Below are positions 35,409 to 43,334 of a stretch of 64,000 bases of DNA, piece after piece. Source of the DNA: Maribacter polysiphoniae (GTDB lineage Bacteria; Bacteroidota; Bacteroidia; Flavobacteriales; Flavobacteriaceae); assembly GCF_003148665.1 (NCBI RefSeq), contig NZ_QGGQ01000001.1, forward strand, positions 699,762-763,761. The letters are read 5' to 3'. Position numbers and translations under genes: made by a program. The first letter of the stretch is position 1. Each line of letters starts with the position of its first letter. The notes beneath the pieces are model-generated. The model was given only the letters and a program-made list of their open reading frames with translations. It had not been told where the DNA came from and ran no database searches.

Positions 35409-35732
35409 TTATTTCACTACCAGTTTTCGGGTAATGGTATTGTTGTCCTCAGTTAGCTGTATCACATATACCCCAGGTACCAACCTGGAAATGTTCAAGG
35501 AAGTATTGGTGGTTCTTTCGGTTAAGACCACCTCGCCAAAGACATCATAGACGATGATTTCCTTACGCGCATTTTTCTCGGTAGTCACGTAGACCACATC
35601 ATCGTATGCGGGATTTGGATAGAGTTTAAAGCCTGGGATTTCCTCTTTTCGGTCAGTTGTGAAATCCACGGATTCTTGCGCATAAAACACAAAGGAGCAT
35701 AGCATAAGTAGGATAGCGTAGATTTTTTTCAT
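35409..35732 (-). CDS. Miniature T9SS type A sorting-domain protein (copy 1)
   Basis: A 107-residue protein made of a signal peptide (residues 1-19, FVFYAQ) and, after only about 15 residues, a complete type A C-terminal sorting domain (FKLYPNPAYDDVVYVTTEKN, then LNISRLVPGVYVIQL and final TRKLVVK). There is almost no cargo. It is a close structural twin of the next gene upstream. It could be a secreted peptide scaffold, a decoy or anchor for the sorting machinery, or a remnant of a larger protein; the paired occurrence argues against simple decay. Confidence 0.85.
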   Translation of the reverse strand: MKKIYAILLMLCSFVFYAQESVDFTTDRKEEIPGFKLYPNPAYDDVVYVTTEKNARKEIIVYDVFGEVVLTERTTNTSLNISRLVPGVYVIQLTEDNNTITRKLVVK

Positions 35733-35757
35733 AAGTATTGATTTGGGATCAACACCA

Positions 35758-35765
35758 TAAAGGTA
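35758..35765 (-). promoter_or_regulatory. Putative promoter of mini T9SS copy 1 (TACCTTTA with upstream TTG)
   Basis: TACCTTTA on the minus strand, one mismatch to TAnnTTTG, 25 bp before ATG 35732, with a TTG 17 bp further upstream (35783-35785) matching the -33 spacing. Confidence 0.4.
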
Positions 35766-35907
35766 ATGAAAGGGGTTCCTTGCAATTTAGAATTGTTGTG
35801 AAATTCGATAAAATGTAGGTGAATAAGAGCAGAGGTGCTTTTTGTCGATGTTTTTTGCTTTTCATCGAAGGGGTGATTCCCGCTTCAACACCTTAAAAAG
35901 GGAATAA

Positions 35908-36216
35908 CTACTTAATAATCAGTTTTCTGGTGGCGATTTTGTTCTTTTCGAATACGCGTAGTACATAGACCCCGGCATCCAATTCAGAAACATTCAATTC
36001 TTCCCTAAGTAGGGTGGTTTCCATAACCTGTGTTCCCAAGACATCGAAAATAAGGATTTTTTTAGGGGCTTTTTCCGTGGTAATGATATATACCTTGCCA
36101 TTGCTAACGGGGTTGGGATATAATTTAAAACCATCAATATCCCCATTGGGCTTGGCATCTTGTGCATAGCCTATCGAAATAAAAAGTAAAAAGAAAACGA
36201 AGTATAGTTTCTTCAT
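35908..36216 (-). CDS. Miniature T9SS type A sorting-domain protein (copy 2)
   Basis: A 102-residue protein starting at ATG 36216, where the signal peptide begins (MKKLYFVFFLLFISIGYAQ); a longer frame to 36315 is non-signal and has a promoter element inside it. After about ten residues it enters the sorting domain (FKLYPNPVSNGKVYIITTEK, ELNVSELDAGVYVLRV, ending ATRKLIIK). It is paralogous to the neighbouring copy, with the same layout, 175 bp apart and on the same strand. Confidence 0.85.
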   Translation of the reverse strand: MKKLYFVFFLLFISIGYAQDAKPNGDIDGFKLYPNPVSNGKVYIITTEKAPKKILIFDVLGTQVMETTLLREELNVSELDAGVYVLRVFEKNKIATRKLIIK

Positions 36217-36243
36217 ATAGAGTTTATAGCAAATGGTATACCA

Positions 36244-36251
36244 CAAATATA
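36244..36251 (-). promoter_or_regulatory. Putative -7 promoter element (TATATTTG) of mini T9SS copy 2
   Basis: Perfect TAnnTTTG match on the minus strand, 27 bp before ATG 36216. It lies inside the longer alternative frame, supporting the downstream start. Confidence 0.5.
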
Positions 36252-36460
36252 CTAATATTTGTACTTGATGGTTGGTGTAACACTGGTATTGCAATAAAAA
36301 ATCGATGAAATGCATAAGTAGGTAAATTGATCTTCGGGGGTGTGTAACCTTTTCATAATCTAAATGTTATGATAACGTTACGAATTGGAGTGCCTGTCAA
36401 AGGGTTCCGTGTAATAGTATTATCTTTACTTTTACGCTTAGTAATGAATTCAAACTATAA

Positions 36461-37147
36461 ATGAAAAAGAAGGACCTTAAAATACTTTTGATCGATGATG
36501 AGCCCGACATCTTGGAAATAGTGGCCTACAACCTCACTACAGAAGGTTATCAGGTTTTTACAGCCAAAAATGGTGTTGAGGGTGTGGCTGTGGCAAAGAA
36601 AAAATTACCCCATTTGATTATTTTGGATGTAATGATGCCCGAAATGGATGGCATCGAAGCGTGTGGTATTATCCGTAAAATCCCTGAGTTGGAAAATACG
36701 ATTATTACCTTCCTTACCGCCCGTGGTGAAGATTATTCCCAATTGGCGGGTTTTGATGCGGGAGCTGATGATTACATTACAAAACCGATCAAGCCCAAGG
36801 TTTTGGTCCGTAAGGTAACGGCACTTCTCAGAAGGTTCAAGGAAGAGACTCCCGTGGCAGAGGAGATTTTTAAGGTTGGGAATATTGTGATCAACAGGGA
36901 AGAATATAAAATTGTCAATAACGGTACCGAGATCATCTTACCTAGAAAAGAGTTCGAATTATTGTCCCTGCTCACCTCTAAACCCAATAAGGTGTTTAAA
37001 CGTGAAGTGATTTTGAATAAGGTATGGGGCAATGAGGTTGTTGTTGGTGGACGTACGATTGATGTTCATATTCGGAAACTTCGTGAAAAAATCGGTGACG
37101 AACATTTTAAGACCGTTAAGGGTGTGGGCTATAAGTTTGTGCTATAA
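36461..37147 (+). CDS. OmpR/PhoB-family response regulator
   Basis: A 228-residue regulator with an N-terminal receiver domain (acidic pocket Asp12, Asp13; phosphoacceptor Asp56 in LIILDVMMPEMDG; conserved Lys in DYITKPIKPK) and a C-terminal winged helix (about 130-228, ending TVKGVGYKFVL). Its stop shares a base with the histidine kinase start (TAATG), so they are a cognate pair. PhoB-like sequence suggests phosphate or stress control, which is not proved. TATCTTTA at 36421-36428 is a possible -7 element. Confidence 0.94.
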   Translation: MKKKDLKILLIDDEPDILEIVAYNLTTEGYQVFTAKNGVEGVAVAKKKLPHLIILDVMMPEMDGIEACGIIRKIPELENTIITFLTARGEDYSQLAGFDAGADDYITKPIKPKVLVRKVTALLRRFKEETPVAEEIFKVGNIVINREEYKIVNNGTEIILPRKEFELLSLLTSKPNKVFKREVILNKVWGNEVVVGGRTIDVHIRKLREKIGDEHFKTVKGVGYKFVL

Positions 37148-38193
37148 TGGCTACCCATGTAAAAAAGTCCTATAGGTTTGCCCTAAGATCGGCATTCTTT
37201 ATTACCGTATTTTCCTCTTTGGTGCTTTTTGGTCTACTCTGGTTTTTTGAAACCTTAAACCTTATTCTTTTAGGGGTATTTGCGGTATCCACATTTGTAA
37301 GTTCATTGATTGTCTTACAGATGCGGATAGAAAAATTCATATACAGGAGAATAAAGAAAATATACGATGATGTGGCCCTATTGGAGTCGACCAGTCTTAC
37401 TTCCGGTCCTATAACCACGGATATGAAGACACTTACGGCGGAGATCGAGAAATTTGCCAAAGACAAGAGAATTGAAATCGACACCCTGAAAATCAGGGAA
37501 GCTTACCGAAAAGATTTTCTCGGCAATGTCTCCCATGAATTAAAAACGCCACTCTTTACCGTGCAAGGGTATATTTTGACCCTGCTCGACGGGGCCATGG
37601 AAGACAAGAACATCCGTAAAAAATATTTACAAAGGGCGAGTAAAGGGGTTGAGCGCCTTATCTATATTGTAAAGGATTTGGATATGATCACCAAACTTGA
37701 GGTTGGTGATTTGAATCTGGAACGGGTTGATTTCGATATCATTGAACTGATTGAGAATGTTTTCGATCTGTTTGAGATGAAGGCAGCTAAAAAGAAGATT
37801 GTGTTGACCTTCGATATGGAATATAAGGACCCTATCATGGTGTATGCCGATCGCGATAAGATACAGCAGGTTTTGACCAATCTATTGGTGAATTCAATCA
37901 AATATGGGCAAGAAAACGGTACTACGGAAGTAAGCGTGGAGAACTTGATCAAGAATAAGGTGATCGTTCGGGTGACCGATAATGGCGAAGGAATTGCCGC
38001 GAATCATATACCCAGGTTGTTCGAACGGTTTTATCGGGTTGATAAAAGTGGTAGTAGGGCTGAAGGTGGATCAGGCTTGGGACTTTCCATCGTTAAACAC
38101 ATTATGGAGGCCCATGGTGAAAAAATATATGTAGAGAGCGCGGAAGGGGTTGGGTCAGAATTTTCCTTTACCCTGGAAAGAAGCCATTCCTAA
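37147..38193 (+). CDS. Sensor histidine kinase (PhoR-like)
   Basis: A 348-residue membrane kinase: two transmembrane helices close together (about 12-33 and 38-58) with almost no periplasmic loop, a short linker, a dimerisation/phosphoacceptor domain with His130 in NVSHELKTPLFTVQGY, and an ATPase domain with N box (NLLVNSIKYGQ), G1 box (DNGEGI) and G2 box (GGSGLGLSIVKHIM). The missing periplasmic sensor domain suggests sensing in the membrane or via a partner. It pairs with the overlapping response regulator. Confidence 0.94.
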   Translation: MATHVKKSYRFALRSAFFITVFSSLVLFGLLWFFETLNLILLGVFAVSTFVSSLIVLQMRIEKFIYRRIKKIYDDVALLESTSLTSGPITTDMKTLTAEIEKFAKDKRIEIDTLKIREAYRKDFLGNVSHELKTPLFTVQGYILTLLDGAMEDKNIRKKYLQRASKGVERLIYIVKDLDMITKLEVGDLNLERVDFDIIELIENVFDLFEMKAAKKKIVLTFDMEYKDPIMVYADRDKIQQVLTNLLVNSIKYGQENGTTEVSVENLIKNKVIVRVTDNGEGIAANHIPRLFERFYRVDKSGSRAEGGSGLGLSIVKHIMEAHGEKIYVESAEGVGSEFSFTLERSHS

Positions 38194-38231
38194 AACAAAA
38201 GGCAAGTTGATTTTGCCAAAAAGTATTTCCT

Positions 38232-38239
38232 TAGATTTG
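38232..38239 (+). promoter_or_regulatory. Putative -7 promoter element (TAGATTTG) of trmB
   Basis: Perfect TAnnTTTG match 24 bp before the GTG start at 38264, with TTTTG 16 bp further upstream (38211-38215). Confidence 0.45.
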
Positions 38240-38263
38240 CCGCAGGATTTAATATAACGTGCA

Positions 38264-38935
38264 GTGGGAAGCAAGAACAAGCTAAAAAGATTTAAGGAAA
38301 ACGAGACATTCAAAAATGTGGTTCAACCCAGTCGGAAGGAAATAGAGGATGGTTCCTTTCCGTTAAAGGGGAATTGGAATACCCATTTTGGCAATGATAA
38401 CCCGATAGTTTTGGAATTGGGTTGTGGCAAGGGGGAATACACGGTGGGGTTGGCCCGGATGTATCCCGATAAGAATTTTATAGGGATCGATATCAAGGGG
38501 GCCCGTCTATGGAGGGGCGCCAAAACAGCCATCGAGGATGGCATGGGTAATGTGGCCTTCCTTAGGACACAAATTGAACTTGTAGATCGTATTTTTGAAC
38601 AAAATGAAGTGGCCGAGATTTGGATTACCTTTCCAGACCCACAAATAAAATACAAGCGCACAAAACATAGAATGACCAATGAGGTTTTTCTTAAAAAATA
38701 TGCTCAGATATTGGTTGAGCGCGGATTGGTCCATTTAAAAACCGATAGTGAGTTTATGCATGGCTATACTTTAGGGCTTTTGCATGGCACAGGTCGTGAA
38801 GTGATCTATGCGAATCATGATGTGTATAAGAATGAAGGGAGCCCCAAAGAAGTATTATCAATACAAACTTTCTACGAAAAGCAGTATCTTGAACAAGATA
38901 AACCAATAACCTATATCAAGTTCCGGATAAATTAA
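38264..38935 (+). CDS. trmB: tRNA (guanine(46)-N7)-methyltransferase
   Basis: A 223-residue SAM-dependent enzyme that methylates G46 in the variable loop of tRNA. The SAM motif is IVLELGCGKGEYTVGLA, followed by NFIGIDIKGARLWRGAK, the catalytic IWITFPDPQIKYKRTKHRM and a C-terminal TxFE-like motif (SIQTFYEKQYLE). It begins with GTG at 38264, just downstream of a promoter element; there is no ATG giving the conserved N-terminal KNKLKRFKEN. It is followed three bases later by a LysE exporter gene. Confidence 0.94.
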   Translation: MGSKNKLKRFKENETFKNVVQPSRKEIEDGSFPLKGNWNTHFGNDNPIVLELGCGKGEYTVGLARMYPDKNFIGIDIKGARLWRGAKTAIEDGMGNVAFLRTQIELVDRIFEQNEVAEIWITFPDPQIKYKRTKHRMTNEVFLKKYAQILVERGLVHLKTDSEFMHGYTLGLLHGTGREVIYANHDVYKNEGSPKEVLSIQTFYEKQYLEQDKPITYIKFRIN

Positions 38936-38938
38936 CCC

Positions 38939-39568
38939 ATGACACATCTGCTTATTCTTTTTTTTGTCACCTTTTCAGCGGCGTTCATGGCCACGGTTCC
39001 GCCTGGGCTTTTGAACATGAATGCGGCGAAAACCAGTGTTGAAAAAGGGAAATTGAATGGGATTATCTTCAGTCTGGGTGTCTCTACCATGATTATGATA
39101 CAGGCTGTGATAGCGGTTTATATCTCTAAATATTTACACAGAAACCCTACCGTTGTCGAGGTTTTGCTTAAAATCGCGGTGTTGGTATTCGCCTTTTTGG
39201 CCATTTACTTCTTTATGGCGGCAAGAAGCAATAAAAAGAAGGTCGTAAAGCAGGTCAACATCAGTAAACGCAACAGCTTCTATAAAGGCATGCTTTTGGC
39301 GGCCATCAATTTATTGACCATACCCTATTACAGTGGATTGAATATTATGTGGAATGCCTCAGGATGGATAAATTTCGAAGTTTGGGATATCGTGGTGTTT
39401 GTGTTGGCTGCGGGTGGGGGAACCTTTTCGGTCCTTTATATGTATACGGTGTATTTCAATAAATTAGAGAACAAGACCGATCGATTTTCAAAGAATTCAA
39501 ACTATATATTAAGTGCGTTGATGGTCGTCCTTTTATTGATTACCATTTATAGGATTTTTAACCGATGA
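38939..39568 (+). CDS. LysE-family amino-acid exporter
   Basis: A 209-residue membrane protein with six hydrophobic helices and the LysE/RhtB N-terminal motif (ATVPPGLLNMNAAKTSVEKG with the double Pro-Gly). The family exports amino acids or related compounds by proton antiport; the substrate is unknown. It lies between trmB (three-base gap) and an alkyltransferase-like gene that overlaps its stop by four bases (ATGA), so the three are cotranscribed although functionally mixed. Confidence 0.87.
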   Translation: MTHLLILFFVTFSAAFMATVPPGLLNMNAAKTSVEKGKLNGIIFSLGVSTMIMIQAVIAVYISKYLHRNPTVVEVLLKIAVLVFAFLAIYFFMAARSNKKKVVKQVNISKRNSFYKGMLLAAINLLTIPYYSGLNIMWNASGWINFEVWDIVVFVLAAGGGTFSVLYMYTVYFNKLENKTDRFSKNSNYILSALMVVLLLITIYRIFNR

Positions 39569-39900
39569 AACCTGATAATACCAATTTTTTCCAAAAAGTC
39601 TATGAGGTTGCCAAGCTCATCCCATATGGAAGGGTGACCTCCTATGGGGCCATTGCCAAATACCTCGGTGCTGCCCGTAGTGCGCGAATGGTCGGTTGGG
39701 CTATGAACGGATCGCATAACATGCCCGATGTGCCCGCACATAGGGTTGTGAACAAAATAGGGTTGCTTACCGGGAAACATCATTTTGACGGGACAAACCT
39801 TATGCAGCAGCTGCTCGAAAGTGAGGGTGTAAAGGTTGTGGACAATCAGATCATCGATTTTGAAAAACACTTTTGGGACCCTTTTAAGGAGTTGGGATAA
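39565..39900 (+). CDS. Alkyltransferase-like protein (MGMT family, no catalytic Cys)
   Basis: A 111-residue protein of the O6-alkylguanine-DNA alkyltransferase C-terminal fold (IPYGRVTSYGAIAKYLGAAR, VGWAMNGSHN). The invariant PCHRV is PAHRV here with Ala58 in place of the acceptor Cys, so it cannot dealkylate DNA. Alkyltransferase-like proteins of this type bind O6-alkylguanine, bend DNA and recruit nucleotide excision repair. It overlaps the LysE gene by four bases. Length equals known ATL proteins. Confidence 0.92.
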   Translation: MKPDNTNFFQKVYEVAKLIPYGRVTSYGAIAKYLGAARSARMVGWAMNGSHNMPDVPAHRVVNKIGLLTGKHHFDGTNLMQQLLESEGVKVVDNQIIDFEKHFWDPFKELG

Positions 39901-39971
39901 TTCAATAGAAATCATCTATATCCGAACATCACTTTTCAATACAATAACTTTAGCTTCTCAGCCCTAAGGCG

Positions 39972-39979
39972 TATCTTTG
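39972..39979 (+). promoter_or_regulatory. Putative -7 promoter element (TATCTTTG) of the mrp-nifU pair
   Basis: Perfect TAnnTTTG match 39 bp upstream of ATG 40019. Confidence 0.5.
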
Positions 39980-40018
39980 TTTTTTTAGATTGAATTTATT
40001 TTAAGAACAATTACCGCT

Positions 40019-41155
40019 ATGAAATTGAACAAGCAAGATATCTTAAAAGCCTTAGAGCATATTACGGTTCCTGGGGAAGGTAAAAACATGGTAGAGAGTG
40101 GCGCCGTAAAGAATGTGCAGATATTCGGCGATGAGGTTGAAATTGATATTACCATTAACAATCCAAGCCTTCAGGCGCGTAAAAAGACGGAAGTCGAAAT
40201 TCTTAAGATCATTCATCAAGAAGTCTATGAGAAAGCCAAGATAAAAATAAACCTTACCGTTGATGCACCGGCCAATCCCAAGGTCAATGAAATCAAGGGA
40301 AAACCAATTCCGGGTATCCAGAATATTATAGCGGTGGCTTCAGGTAAAGGGGGTGTGGGTAAATCCACAGTAACGGCGAATTTAGCGGTTACCTTGTCTA
40401 AAATGGGCTTTAGTGTAGGATTGTTGGATGCGGATATTTATGGTCCATCAATGCCTATAATGTTCGATGTTGCCCAAGAAAAACCTTTGGCTGTTACCAT
40501 AGATGGCAAGTCTAAAATGAAACCTGTTGAGAATTATGGGGTTCAATTATTATCCATAGGATTCTTTACCGATGCCAATCAGGCTGTAATCTGGAGAGGT
40601 CCCATGGCTGCCAAGGCCCTTAATCAAATGATCTTCGATGCCCATTGGGGCAATCTCGATTTTTTATTGATCGATTTACCTCCAGGCACTGGGGATATCC
40701 ATTTGAGTATTATGCAGGCGATGCCGGTAACCGGTGCCGTGGTCGTAAGTACCCCCCAAGAGGTAGCACTTGCGGATGCGCGCAAAGGGGTAGCGATGTT
40801 CCAACAGGAAAGTATCAACGTTCCGGTTTTGGGTATTGTTGAAAATATGGCTTATTTCACTCCTGATGAATTGCCTGATAATAAATATTATATCTTTGGT
40901 AAGGAAGGGGCCAAAAATTTGGCTGAAGATTTAAATGTTCCATTTTTAGGGGAGGTTCCCTTGGTGCAAAGTATTCGTGAAGCAGGTGACGTAGGTCGTC
41001 CTGCCGCATTGCAGGAATCCAGTCCTATTGCAGCCGCCTTTGAGGATATTACCAAGAAGGTTGTTCAGGAAATGGTAAACAGAAACGAAAATCTGCCTCC
41101 TACCGAGGCTATAAAGATCACAACCATGGCAGGTTGCTCTACAGTAAATAAGTAA
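40019..41155 (+). CDS. Mrp/NBP35-family Fe-S cluster carrier ATPase
   Basis: A 378-residue P-loop protein that carries and transfers [4Fe-4S] clusters to target apoproteins. It has an N-terminal MIP18/DUF59 domain (about 1-85) and the deviant Walker A ASGKGGVGKSTVTANLAV near residue 110, with DADIYGPSMP and LIDLPPGTGDIHL downstream. The usual CxxC cluster ligands near residue 280 are not obvious; a lone Cys occurs near the C-terminus (MAGCST). It is followed five bases later by a NifU-type scaffold gene, an evident Fe-S pair (ApbC-like). Confidence 0.93.
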   Translation: MKLNKQDILKALEHITVPGEGKNMVESGAVKNVQIFGDEVEIDITINNPSLQARKKTEVEILKIIHQEVYEKAKIKINLTVDAPANPKVNEIKGKPIPGIQNIIAVASGKGGVGKSTVTANLAVTLSKMGFSVGLLDADIYGPSMPIMFDVAQEKPLAVTIDGKSKMKPVENYGVQLLSIGFFTDANQAVIWRGPMAAKALNQMIFDAHWGNLDFLLIDLPPGTGDIHLSIMQAMPVTGAVVVSTPQEVALADARKGVAMFQQESINVPVLGIVENMAYFTPDELPDNKYYIFGKEGAKNLAEDLNVPFLGEVPLVQSIREAGDVGRPAALQESSPIAAAFEDITKKVVQEMVNRNENLPPTEAIKITTMAGCSTVNK

Positions 41156-41160
41156 AGCGT

Positions 41161-41403
41161 ATGACATCGAATGATATAAGGATCAATGTTGAGAAAGCCC
41201 TTGAGGAAATCCGCCCATTTCTACAAAGTGATGGGGGGGATATTGAGCTTATTTCGATAGATAACGATAGTTCCGTCAAGGTCAGGTTACAAGGGGCCTG
41301 TGTTGGCTGTACTGTAAATCAAATGACCTTAAAGAGCGGGGTGGAAATGACCATTAAGAAATACGCCCCCCAAATCGAGGAGGTAATCAATATTATTGAT
41401 TAG
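41161..41403 (+). CDS. NifU-like Fe-S scaffold (Nfu type)
   Basis: An 80-residue Nfu domain protein that assembles or delivers [4Fe-4S] clusters. The cluster-ligating CxxC is Cys47 and Cys50 in LQGACVGCTVNQMTL; the N-terminal FLQSDGGDIELISI motif is also typical. It consists only of the Nfu domain. It follows the Mrp-type carrier gene by five bases, so the two proteins probably act together; the many Fe-S enzymes later in the window (KOR, PFOR, ferredoxin) are natural clients. Confidence 0.93.
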   Translation: MTSNDIRINVEKALEEIRPFLQSDGGDIELISIDNDSSVKVRLQGACVGCTVNQMTLKSGVEMTIKKYAPQIEEVINIID

Positions 41404-41418
41404 TCTGTTTTTATCTTA

Positions 41419-43155
41419 TTAGATCCTGGCCTGATAGGTAAATAGGTTATAGTAACGACCTTCTTTGGCAATAAGTTCATCATGCGTTCCCTGTTCTGCG
41501 ATTATCCCATTTTCTATGACTAGGATTTGATTGGCCTTTCGAATGGTACTAAGCCTATGGGCAATCACGAAAGTGGTACGCCCTTCGGTGAGTTTGGCCA
41601 AACTCTTTTGAATGAGGGCTTCGCTCTCGGTGTCCAAGTTGGAGGTGGCCTCATCCAATATCAATATTCGGGGATTGGCAAGAACGGCCCTAGCGATGGC
41701 GATTCGTTGCCGTTGTCCACCGGATAGTTTAATACCACGCTCTCCGATCAATGTATCCAGGCCATCATCAAAGCGATCGGTGAATTCATCAACATAGGCC
41801 GCCTTTACGGCACTTATCAATTCTTCCTCACTGGCACTGGGCCTAGGGAATAATATATTCTCACGAATGGTACCTTCAAACAGAAAATCGTCTTGCAGAA
41901 CGACCCCCAAGTATTGGCGAAAACTGTTAAGGTCGACCTTGGAGAGATCTTTGCCATCAATTCGGATCTTACCCGATTGCGGATTTAGGAAACTGGCCGC
42001 CAAACCTGCAATGGTACTTTTGCCAGAACCTGAACTCCCGACCAATGCCACTACGGATCCCGATTTTACCTCAAACGATATATCGTGAAGTACCTCTTTG
42101 TCTTCCTCGTAAGCAAAGGAAACATGCTCAAAGGCCATATCCCCCTTAACATCATCCAGTACAATGGTACGTTGGGTTTCATCAGCCTCCGGTGTCATAT
42201 TCATCAATTCTTCAGTACGGTCCAATCCGGCCAAGGCTTCGGTCAATTGACTTCCTATATTACTCATTTGTACGATAGGGGCCACCATGGTTCCCAACAA
42301 CACGGTGAACATTAATAGATCCCCAATAGTCAGTTCACCCTGCATGATCTTATAGCCTCCAAAACCCATTACCCCCGTGGTGGCAATGCCAATCAGGAAG
42401 GTAGAGGAGCTGGTCATAAAGGCTGTTGTAGTCAAGCTTTTCTTTACATTCTGGAATAATTCATCAACCCCGGCCTCAAACACCTTATGTTCCTGTTCTT
42501 CAGCATTGAATCCTTTGATTACCCGAATACCTCCCAGGGTCTCTGTCAATCTTCCTTTAACCTCCGCATTGATTTTACCACGATTACGAAAAATAGGACG
42601 AATGATCTTAAAGGCCTTAAGGGCGATTATCCCGAAAACCGATAAGGGTACAAACGTAAATAAGGTCATACTGGGACTGATCCGAAGTAATAGAACCAAG
42701 GATACAATTGCCGTGATAATGCCACCGACCAACTGTACCAGGCCTGTGCCAATAAGGTTACGTACCCCTTCAACATCGGACATTATACGAGAAACCAAAG
42801 CCCCGGATTTGGCGTTGTCAAAGTAACTAATGGGCAACGAAAGTACTTTTTTCTGAACCTGTGCCCTTAATTCCGATATCATATATTGGGCTTGTACGCT
42901 TAGGATCTTGGTCAAAAGGAAAGAGGTGACCGACTGTACCAAAATCGCCAAAATAACTACTGCGACCAATACCTTTAGCATTTGAACATCATTGTTGGCA
43001 ATAACATCATCAATCAGATATTTGGAAGCGACTGGGGTAACAAAACTTGCTGCCCTGCTGATAATAATCAATAACAAGCCAATAAATACTAGATTCCTCC
43101 TTGGCCAAATAATGGTTTTAAAGGCAGTTAGTATACTTACTTTTTTATGCGACAT
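41419..43155 (-). CDS. ABC exporter (MsbA/multidrug-type half-transporter)
   Basis: A 578-residue fusion of six transmembrane helices (about 1-320) and an intact nucleotide-binding domain. Walker A VGSSGSGKSTIAG, signature LSGGQRQRIAIARA, Walker B ILILDEATSNLD with catalytic Glu and the switch His (VIAHRLST) are all canonical, in contrast to the exporter at 7470-9143. It probably works as a homodimer flipping lipid or drugs. It stands alone, convergent with the nifU-like gene (15 bp gap). Specific substrate unknown. Confidence 0.93.
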   Translation of the reverse strand: MSHKKVSILTAFKTIIWPRRNLVFIGLLLIIISRAASFVTPVASKYLIDDVIANNDVQMLKVLVAVVILAILVQSVTSFLLTKILSVQAQYMISELRAQVQKKVLSLPISYFDNAKSGALVSRIMSDVEGVRNLIGTGLVQLVGGIITAIVSLVLLLRISPSMTLFTFVPLSVFGIIALKAFKIIRPIFRNRGKINAEVKGRLTETLGGIRVIKGFNAEEQEHKVFEAGVDELFQNVKKSLTTTAFMTSSSTFLIGIATTGVMGFGGYKIMQGELTIGDLLMFTVLLGTMVAPIVQMSNIGSQLTEALAGLDRTEELMNMTPEADETQRTIVLDDVKGDMAFEHVSFAYEEDKEVLHDISFEVKSGSVVALVGSSGSGKSTIAGLAASFLNPQSGKIRIDGKDLSKVDLNSFRQYLGVVLQDDFLFEGTIRENILFPRPSASEEELISAVKAAYVDEFTDRFDDGLDTLIGERGIKLSGGQRQRIAIARAVLANPRILILDEATSNLDTESEALIQKSLAKLTEGRTTFVIAHRLSTIRKANQILVIENGIIAEQGTHDELIAKEGRYYNLFTYQARI

Positions 43156-43334
43156 TTATAGGGTTTCAATTTTAGGAGCCTGCAAGTTACTCCAAAAAAT
43201 TCGGGATTCGAATCCTAGCTTATTACGGAGTGGTTTTTTGTGTAAAAATTAGCATTTCAATGTTCAGTCCATTACATTCACAATACCCAAGTCGATTGAT
43301 GTCTACTTTTTTTAATAGTATAGAAACCAATGAT

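Noticed and set aside
36217-36315. Upstream extension of the second mini T9SS protein
   Set aside because: The added residues are not a signal peptide and contain a perfect TAnnTTTG promoter element, so the start is at 36216.
43204-43215. Perfect palindrome GGATTCGAATCC resembling a tRNA T-arm
   Set aside because: It lies in the gap before the penicillin-acylase gene. No matching acceptor, D-arm or anticodon arm is found around it, so it is not a tRNA; left as a chance palindrome.
43230-43334. Longer start for the penicillin-acylase protein
   Set aside because: The lipoprotein signal begins at Met 43335; the extra 35 residues are unlike any signal peptide and lie in the presumed promoter region.
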